A DNA stretch of 10,502 nt from Bacteroidota bacterium (GTDB taxonomy: Bacteria > Bacteroidota > Bacteroidia > Bacteroidales > Lentimicrobiaceae), in assembly GCA_023441805.1 (NCBI GenBank), contig JAEZNO010000017.1, forward strand, positions 1 to 10,502, given 5' to 3'. Both the position numbers and the translations under genes were made by a program. Shown piece by piece: positions 5,999-10,502 of this stretch (position 1 is the stretch's first letter; the number at the start of each line of letters is the position of its first letter). The notes under the pieces are model-generated. The model made no database searches, was not told the DNA's origin, and was given only the letters and a program-made list of their open reading frames with translations.

Positions 5999-7519
5999 TT
6001 AATTATCATCATTGTTTGTAACCTTAACTGCTGATGAATTTGCTTGTTTCAAACGCTCAATTCGCTTGTTTAAATCAATTATATAAAGAGTCATCTCTTC
6101 AATTTTCTGCAATAGCAAGGTATTAATTTCAGCTAACCCTACTCCGTTTGCCTGTACATCAGAGGCTTTGGGAATATCTTTAAGATGCCCGTTCTCCTTG
6201 ATGAACTGTTCCACTTCATCCAGCGTCGGCAGTATGTAATCCTTCTCAAAGACAAAATCCGACCATCCTGATTCCACGACAACCTCTTTTGCCCTGATAT
6301 CGCCATTAACTGAGAGTTGGAAATTAGAGTTCGGATTAGTGCCTATCCCCACAACTCCGGCTGCAAAGAAATTCTGCGCCTGCCAATTGACTGTAGGCAG
6401 GTTTGCATTTTCGGTAGTATAAGGCGTTCCTCCACCGCCACTTCCTGAGGTAGTGGTGACATTAATCGTATTACTTGGATTTGACAGATTACCTGCAGCA
6501 TCTAAAGCCCGAACGAAAAAGCTGTAGTTTGTAGAAGCTGTCAACCCCTGAACGTTAAAAGTAGTGGATGCATTACCTGTTGAAGCCAGGTAGTTGTTAT
6601 TTCTATAAATATTGTAATTCGTTACCCCGACATTATCAGTCGAAGCATTCCAATTGAGGGTCAATGATGTAGAGCCAACATTCGATGAGGTGAGGTTAGA
6701 TGGGGCACTCGGCGGCTGTGTGTCGTTTCCGCCACCACCACTGGTCGTTGTTGGATTAATCGTATTACTGTTTCCTGATATATTACCGGCTGCATCAAGT
6801 GCTCTGACATAGAAACTATATGTAGTTGAGGCCGTGAGACCTGTAGCATTATAAGTAGTTGAGTTATTGCCGGTAGAACCAACCAAAGTGTTGTTTCGAT
6901 AGATATTGTAATTCACAACACCCACATTGTCAGTCGATGCTGTCCACGTAAGCGTAAGAGAAGTAGATTGGATATTTGATGCCGCAAGATTTGTAGGTGC
7001 TGAGGGTGCCTGTGTATCATTTCCACCACCCCCCTGAGCAGTGACTGTAATTCCATCGATAAAGAGTTCCATTCCTTCAGCAGCACCGATTGGAGAAGTA
7101 TAAGCAATCATCACCGGATTGGTGGCTGTTGCTGTAAGTGTCCAATTGTATTGCGTCCAGGTAGTATTGTTGATCAAAGTAGTGGTAAATCCTGAGAACC
7201 CTGTCCAATTAGCAAAAGCCGGACTATTGTTAGGATTACCTCTTCTGGCCCAAATAGTAATGTTATAAACAGTTCCGACAACTGCATTGAAGGTAAAGCG
7301 TGCATCACGTCCTCCGGCGGCTGTCGACACAACCCTGACCGCCCAACTGCCATTTTGTGGGGTCGTAGTAACTGAAGAAATGTTAGCTGCTCCCGTGATT
7401 CCGGTGGTAGAGTTAGCTTCATTTGCTACTGAGGCTGCATTTGAAGCAGTGTAAAGGTTCTGTGCATTAAGAGAAAGTGAAATAATCAGTACAATCGGCA
7501 ATACATACAGGATTTTCAT
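5999..7519 (-). CDS. Secreted FN3-repeat surface protein with tail-fibre-like C-terminal module (paralogue 1)
   Basis: A 506-residue protein. The signal peptide is 1-20 (ILYVLPIVLIISLSLNAQ). Residues 21-162 form a jelly-roll-like, carbohydrate-binding-type domain: FTFNAVVGTVYNITIWARR, then a WTQYNWTLTAT strand and GMELFIDGITVT. Two FN3 domains follow, at about 170-259 and 269-357, each with STDNVGV and YxxYVRALDAAGN-type strands and separated by GGGGNDTQ-type linkers. Residues 369-490 are a module starting NLPTVNWQAQNFF and VGIGT, with SVNGDIRAKE, SGWSDFVFE and a C-terminal amphipathic stretch (LLLQKIEEMTLYIIDLNKRI). Similar modules end many Bacteroidota 'tail fiber domain' proteins and may trimerise. 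There is no T9SS domain. The start at 7519 is preferred over 7639, because the longer form would bury the signal peptide 40 residues in. The gene lies directly upstream of the tyrosinase gene (51-bp gap) and is likely its operon leader. The product is probably a surface adhesin or matrix protein. Function is inferred. Confidence 0.85.
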   Translation of the reverse strand: MKILYVLPIVLIISLSLNAQNLYTASNAASVANEANSTTGITGAANISSVTTTPQNGSWAVRVVSTAAGGRDARFTFNAVVGTVYNITIWARRGNPNNSPAFANWTGFSGFTTTLINNTTWTQYNWTLTATATNPVMIAYTSPIGAAEGMELFIDGITVTAQGGGGNDTQAPSAPTNLAASNIQSTSLTLTWTASTDNVGVVNYNIYRNNTLVGSTGNNSTTYNATGLTASTTYSFYVRALDAAGNISGNSNTINPTTTSGGGGNDTQPPSAPSNLTSSNVGSTSLTLNWNASTDNVGVTNYNIYRNNNYLASTGNASTTFNVQGLTASTNYSFFVRALDAAGNLSNPSNTINVTTTSGSGGGGTPYTTENANLPTVNWQAQNFFAAGVVGIGTNPNSNFQLSVNGDIRAKEVVVESGWSDFVFEKDYILPTLDEVEQFIKENGHLKDIPKASDVQANGVGLAEINTLLLQKIEEMTLYIIDLNKRIERLKQANSSAVKVTNNDDN

Positions 7520-7684
7520 AGTCGTCCGTGTTAGTTGAATTACAGTAGATTCGTTTTGACGTGTTTGTAAATGTAACGGACTAATAATGAGAATGTTCAC
7601 GTTTGATTTTATAGCATTCATATATACTTTTATTACCATTGTTCATAGAAACAGAACAGTGAAAAAAAACTTAACCATAAACTC

Positions 7685-7769
7685 GTTCAGCGTTTAGTGT
7701 TCAGCGTTTAGCGTTAGTTTCACGTTTTGCGTCAGGCGCCCGTTTAGCGTTTCGTTCAGCGTCAGGGCG
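7685..7769. repeat. 7-bp-period array GTTTAGC/GTTCAGC
   Basis: Units in order: GTTCAGC, GTTTAGT, GTTCAGC, GTTTAGC, an irregular 11-mer, GTTTTGC, GTCAGGC, a gap, GTTTAGC, GTTTC, GTTCAGC, GTCAGGGC. Period 7 with a few indels. The 3' half is GC-richer than its surroundings. Confidence 0.8.
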
Positions 7770-7832
7770 TCTTGCCTTAATACCGTTACCGTCAGCCTGA
7801 TCGTCGAATGGAATTCATCAGTTCAGATCACC

Positions 7833-7871
7833 TCACCCTAAATCCCCCTCCTCATGGAGAGGGACTTCCCC
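7833..7871. repeat. REP-like palindromic repeat
   Basis: A CACCCTAAATCCCCCTCC block is followed by GGAGAGGGACTTCCCC. CCCTC (7846-7850) pairs with GAGGG (7859-7863). The 'CCCTAAATCCC...GGAGAGGGACTT' pattern resembles an interspersed hairpin repeat seen between genes of many Bacteroidota. Family membership is from memory and is not verified. Confidence 0.6.
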
Positions 7872-7931
7872 ACAGAGGATAGGTAATTCATAATTCTTGT
7901 TTCGGTTGCCTTTAGTTGGTCACGGAATTGG

Positions 7932-7970
7932 GATTCATCATTCATCATTATTTATCATTTATCATTCGAT
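7932..7970. repeat. 7-bp-period array ATTCATC, copy B, overlapping the 3' end of a CDS
   Basis: ATTCATC, ATTCATC, ATTATTT, ATCATTT and ATCATTC lie in register, followed by GATTC. The stop codon (7955-7957) and the last codons of the 489-aa FN3 gene (residues ESNDK) lie inside the array. Confidence 0.75.
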
Positions 7971-9424
7971 TCAATGGCAGTTAGGCGTTTATTTAACTCT
8001 ATTATGTACAATGTTAACTCTTCTATTTTCTGCAGCAGGAGGGTGTTGATTTCAGCTAAGCCTACACCGTTGGCTTTTACGTGGGCCTCTGACGGGATGT
8101 CTTTCAGATGACCGTTCAACTTGATGAAGGACTCAACTTCATTAAGCGGGGCCAGATAGTAGCCGGGTTCAAAGACAAAATCCGACCAGCCTGTTTCAAC
8201 AATGATCTCCTTTGCTCTGATTGCACCGTTTACCGACAGACGGAAGTCTGGATTTGGGGCAGTACCTATGCCTGCAACTCCTGCTGCAAACATGTTGTTT
8301 GCCTGCCAATCAACAGTCGGCAAATTAGCATTATTGCTAGTCCAGGCAATTACCCCTGACACATCCAGGGTGGTGACCAAAAGTGGTTCGCTCAGTTGTG
8401 AGGTGTTGCCCACAGCATCAGAAGCCGCCACTCTGAATGAATATTCGGTAAGAGGTGAAAGTTCTGTGAACTGATATGATGTACTGTTACTGCCAGTTGA
8501 TACCGGTGGTAGTGAATCTCTGTAAATCAAATAATTAGTCACACCTACATTGTCAGTCGAGGCACTCCACATTAGTGTGAGGCCCGAACTCGTTACATTG
8601 GATGTCGTGAGACCAACCGGAACAGATGGAGCTATACTGTCAACCGGTGGGGGTAACGTTGAAAATTCAACAGGAGTGCCGGGCAGGGATGTGTTACCGG
8701 CTGCATCGCTTGCTGTGACTGTAAAGGCATATGCTGTCTCAGGAGTGAGATTATTAGCCTGATACTGTAATGTGTTTCCATTCACAGAACCGACAGCTGA
8801 ACCATTTTGAAGGATCGAATATGAAACTACGCCAACATTATCAGTCGAGGCATCCCATGATATGAGAGCGGAGTTCTCAGTTATATTGCTCACCGCCAGA
8901 CCTGCAGGTACTGAAGGAGCCTCGGTGTCGAGAGGCACTTCAGGAAAAATGCTCACTGCATCAATAAACACATCCACACCGTTGGCAGCACCGATGGGAC
9001 CGGCATAAACCCTGATAACCGGATCAACTGCAGTTGCTGTAACCGTGAAATTGTACTGCGTCCAATTCTGTGAGTTGATAACAGTTGTAGTGAAACCTGT
9101 AACACCAAGCCAGTTAGCGAAAGCAGGATTGTTGCTGTCAGGGCTTCTTCGGGCCCAGATGCTAATATTGTACACGGCACCCGGCGTGGCGTTAAAGGTA
9201 TACCTGGCCTCCCGCCCTTGACCCTGAACAGCAAAATGCAGCGAATAAACCCCATCCTGGGCAGTTATATTATCCGAACTGATGGTTGCAGTACCTGTCC
9301 AGCCGGTGGTTGCATTAGTCTCATTTTCGATTGAGGCTGCATTTGCTGAATTATGCAAATTCTGTGAGTAGATAGTCAGGCTCGAAACCATGCTGACAAG
9401 AATAGCTAACACAATGATTTTCAT
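7955..9424 (-). CDS. Secreted FN3-repeat surface protein with tail-fibre-like C-terminal module (paralogue 2)
   Basis: A 489-residue protein with the same architecture as the 506-aa protein downstream. Signal peptide 1-21 (LTIYSQ end). Jelly-roll-like domain 22-162, with YTFNATPGAVYNISIWARR and WTQYNFTVTAT. FN3 domains at about 167-256 and 264-353, each with STDNVGV. C-terminal module about 364-482, with NLPTVDWQANNMFAAGVAG, SVNGAIRAKEIIVETGWSDF and an amphipathic LLLQKIEELTLYIIELNKR helix. By hand alignment the C-terminal modules are roughly 75% identical over about 118 residues, more conserved than the FN3 regions. Linkers here are Pro/Asp-rich (PLDTEAPSVP, PPPVDSIAPSVP) instead of Gly-rich. 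There is no T9SS sorting domain. The C-terminus is shorter than in the paralogue, and its last residues are encoded by a heptamer array. It lies 435 bp upstream of the FN3-tyrosinase operon and is probably transcribed separately. Likely an adhesin or matrix protein. Confidence 0.85.
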   Translation of the reverse strand: MKIIVLAILVSMVSSLTIYSQNLHNSANAASIENETNATTGWTGTATISSDNITAQDGVYSLHFAVQGQGREARYTFNATPGAVYNISIWARRSPDSNNPAFANWLGVTGFTTTVINSQNWTQYNFTVTATAVDPVIRVYAGPIGAANGVDVFIDAVSIFPEVPLDTEAPSVPAGLAVSNITENSALISWDASTDNVGVVSYSILQNGSAVGSVNGNTLQYQANNLTPETAYAFTVTASDAAGNTSLPGTPVEFSTLPPPVDSIAPSVPVGLTTSNVTSSGLTLMWSASTDNVGVTNYLIYRDSLPPVSTGSNSTSYQFTELSPLTEYSFRVAASDAVGNTSQLSEPLLVTTLDVSGVIAWTSNNANLPTVDWQANNMFAAGVAGIGTAPNPDFRLSVNGAIRAKEIIVETGWSDFVFEPGYYLAPLNEVESFIKLNGHLKDIPSEAHVKANGVGLAEINTLLLQKIEELTLYIIELNKRLTAIESNDK

Positions 9425-9567
9425 GTAGATACGATTAGATATGAAATTGATGTTGACTAGCTGATAATTAAGTTAATAGTCAAACGACAATCATTGAGTA
9501 ATGTTCAGGTATATCAAGGGGTTGAAGTGTTATAGAAATGTTAAATCCCACGAAATCGTTTTGATTG

Positions 9568-9650
9568 TTTCGGAGAACGGTCACTGAGCATATTCTCAAT
9601 GTTTTTTAGAATAAGATGAAGTCGAAGTGCGATTATTTTCGATTGTCTGA
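9568..9650. repeat. Direct repeat, left copy, of a nested REP-like element
   Basis: Contains TTTCGGAGAACGGTCACTGAGC, an AT-rich middle with TTTTT, then AAGATGAAGTCGAAGTGCGATT and CGATTGTCTG. The right copy is at 9777-9857, same orientation, differing mainly in the AT-rich middle. The CACTGAGC...GTCGAAGTG pattern resembles a widespread interspersed repeat that reads CTTCGACTACGCTCAGTG on the other strand. Confidence 0.75.
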
Positions 9651-9684
9651 AAATAAAACGATGAACACGCAAAGCATAATGTGT

Positions 9685-9770
9685 TTCAGCCCTGGAAGGG
9701 ATGTATATCTTAGCGTAGGGCGAAACCCTACGATGGAATCGCCCCCTTATTTCAAAGCCCTGAAAGGGCG
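9685..9770. repeat. Inner hairpin cluster between the direct repeats
   Basis: Three palindromes in a row. AGCCCTGGAAGGG is at 9688-9700. A perfect 7-bp stem, CGTAGGG (9714-9720) with CCCTACG (9726-9732), has loop CGAAA. GCCCTGAAAGGGC is at 9757-9769. 'CAGCCCTGAAAGGGC' and 'GTAGGG-GAAA-CCCTAC' hairpins are a recurrent intergenic repeat type in Bacteroidota and other phyla. This is recalled, not searched. Confidence 0.7.
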
Positions 9771-9776
9771 GTATAC

Positions 9777-9857
9777 TTTCGGAGAACGGTCACTGAGCGT
9801 AATCTCGTTCTTTTTCAGAACAAGATGAAGTCGAAGTGCGATTGTTTCGATTGTCTG
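9777..9857. repeat. Direct repeat, right copy, of a nested REP-like element
   Basis: Second copy of the 9568-9650 sequence. CGGAGAACGGTCACTGAGC (9780-9798) and AAGATGAAGTCGAAGTGCG (9822-9840) are identical in both copies, with the AT-rich middle diverged. Confidence 0.75.
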
Positions 9858-10005
9858 TGAAATTACATCCTTAAACAATGAAATGGCTTATCAAATACCA
9901 GTACCTCCAAAATTTGTAAACTGAACCCCGTATGGGTGACATTATAAGAAAGGTTGGCTTTGTTTCGATTGTTGCATAGTTTCAATAGTTATAACTGTAA
10001 CTCTG

Positions 10006-10121
10006 ACATCATGGTCTCATGGACATGGAATATCGGGACATGGAACATCGGAAACATTGTAATATTGGAACATGGAACATCGGAAATATAGAATAACGGA
10101 ACATTGGAACATGGAATATCT
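10006..10121. repeat. 8-bp-period degenerate array (ACATGGAA), inverted relative to 133-202
   Basis: Units such as ACATGGA, ATATCGGG, ACATGGA, ACATCGGA, AACATTGT, ATATTGGA, ACATGGA, ACATCGGA, AATATAGA, ATAACGGA, ACATTGGA and ACATGGA run for about 115 bp at a period of 7-8 bp. The unit is the reverse complement of GTTCCATT from the left end. Confidence 0.8.
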
Positions 10122-10173
10122 ATGCCAGCCTGATAGAACTCCTAAATTAGCGATTACGTAAGAAAGTTAGGCA

Positions 10174-10194
10174 ATTCATCATTCATCATTCAAT
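10174..10194. repeat. 7-bp-period array ATTCATC, copy C
   Basis: ATTCATC, ATTCATC and ATTCAAT lie in register, preceded by GGCA as in copy A (GGCAATTCA). Confidence 0.7.
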
Positions 10195-10230
10195 GTCGTT
10201 TAGTTAAGGAAGAAAAAATGCGCTGAAAGT

Positions 10231-10375
10231 ATTGATATTGTTGATAAAATAGTTCTTTGAAATCATTGTAATGTGAAAAAAGAGTGTTAAATATAGCGGG
10301 TATATAAGGGGGGTGTTGTAACGCCCATAACCAAAACAACTGACTATCGAAAGACACTATCACAAAATATAAGCT
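10231..10375 (+). promoter_or_regulatory. Candidate promoter and structured leader of the right-edge ORF
   Basis: TTG (10232-10234), then 18 bp, then TTCTTTG (10253-10259) loosely fits the Bacteroidota -33/-7 pattern, with TTTG matched and the TA missing. The leader of about 110 nt that would follow contains a hairpin: GGGTGT (10311-10316), loop TGTA, ACGCCC (10321-10326), preceded by three further G. No riboswitch class is recognised. Confidence 0.3.
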
Positions 10376-10459
10376 ATGAACTTGAAAATAAGAGTTTTAA
10401 CAGCCGTTCAAAAGACGGCTCCGCGGGTGTCTTTAGTAGAAAAAGAAAAATCACTTTAA
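10376..10459 (+). CDS. 27-codon ORF, possible 5' end of a frame-disrupted secreted-protein gene
   Basis: The ATG at 10376 opens 27 codons (MNLKIRVLTAVQKTAPRVSL...) ending at TAA 10457-10459. In the frame one base back (codons from 10450), the sequence reads KITLKNLILLIILFKSSI up to the window end. This is a typical basic-plus-hydrophobic signal peptide core, but it has no start codon of its own. One extra A in the AAAAAGAAAAA tract (10440-10450) would join the two. A 6-bp stem, AGCCGT/ACGGCT (10402-10407 and 10415-10420), lies within the ORF. It could equally be a leader peptide, a sequencing error, a phase-variable start, or no gene. Function unknown. Confidence 0.3.
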   Translation: MNLKIRVLTAVQKTAPRVSLVEKEKSL

Positions 10460-10502
10460 AAAATCTTATCTTACTTATCATCTTATTCAAGAGTTCAATA
10501 CA

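Larger units (their letters stand above)
7520..7954. other. Repeat-rich spacer between the two FN3 paralogues
   Basis: 435 bases without a credible gene. 7520-7680 should hold the promoter of the downstream FN3-tyrosinase operon, but I find no clear TAnnTTTG element there. The rest holds a GTTTAGC heptamer array (7685-7769), a 14-mer shared with the left-end spacer (7798-7811), a REP-like hairpin (7833-7871) and an ATTCATC array at the right border. Confidence 0.7.
9425..10375. other. Long gene-free repeat region
   Basis: About 950 bases without a credible gene. It should hold the promoter of the 489-aa FN3 gene at its left end. On the minus strand TTTG (9479-9482) is present there, but no good -7 element follows. 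Further right come a nested direct repeat with hairpins (9568-9857), a palindrome related to the left end (9927-9937), an 8-bp-period array (10006-10121), an ATTCATC array (10174-10194) and the leader of the right-edge ORF. The 70-codon ORF inside 9616-9828 is made of repeat sequence and is not a gene. Confidence 0.75.

Noticed and set aside
7520..7639. N-terminal extension of the 506-aa FN3 protein (start at 7639)
   Set aside because: It would place a clear signal peptide 40 residues into the protein. The ATG at 7519 matches the paralogue's start.
8108..8762. Three plus-strand ORFs within the 489-aa FN3 gene
   Set aside because: They are shadow frames of a repetitive coding region, with no domains and no initiation signals.
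9714..9732. Rho-independent terminator at the perfect CGTAGGG stem
   Set aside because: There is no T run after the stem on either strand, and it sits in a repeat cluster far from any gene end.
9616..9828. 70-codon ORF on the plus strand
   Set aside because: It is composed of the REP-like hairpins and part of both direct repeats. The peptide has no domain character and such ORFs are a known artefact of this repeat type.

Overview
The window looks like chromosomal DNA of a Bacteroidota (Bacteroidetes) bacterium. It carries porV of the type IX secretion system (T9SS), which is specific to this phylum, a predicted T9SS cargo with the usual C-terminal sorting domain, and two exact TAnnTTTG promoter elements of the Bacteroidota type. 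The AT-rich intergenic DNA is full of short-period repeats. No rRNA, tRNA or CRISPR array was seen.

Layout: (1) 1-76 is the start of a probable transposase OrfA running off the left edge. (2) 77-382 is repeat DNA: an 8-bp-period array, a twice-repeated small palindrome, and two 7-bp-period arrays, the last ending directly at the next stop codon. (3) 383-880 (-) is a small polytopic membrane protein. (4) 1084-2907 (+) is a secreted M23/LytM-type peptidase, followed by 3154-4398 (+), porV, with its own promoter and a terminator at 4442-4468. (5) On the minus strand, convergent with porV, are three secreted proteins: a 489-aa fibronectin type III (FN3) protein (9424-7955), a 506-aa paralogue (7519-5999) and, 51 bp further on, a type-3 copper tyrosinase with a T9SS sorting domain (5947-4589). 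The 506-aa protein and the tyrosinase are probably cotranscribed. (6) 7520-7954 and 9425-10502 are repeat-rich intergenic DNA, with heptamer arrays, REP-like hairpins, a nested direct repeat and a second 8-bp array in the opposite orientation to the left one. (7) The right edge has a leader and a short ORF that looks like the 5' end of a secreted-protein gene, out of frame by one base.

How the genes may work together: PorV normally collects T9SS substrates by their C-terminal domain at the outer membrane, so the tyrosinase is a natural client of the machinery encoded next to it. The two FN3 proteins share an N-terminal jelly-roll-like domain and a strongly conserved C-terminal module, and look like cell-surface or extracellular matrix proteins. 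A secreted phenol oxidase cotranscribed with such a protein suggests oxidative modification or crosslinking of surface protein, or melanin formation. That is inference, and it is the most interesting functional hypothesis here. The other notable signal is structural: at least five short tandem arrays of unrelated sequence, nearly all with 7-bp period, fill the spaces between genes, and one runs into the last codons of a gene.
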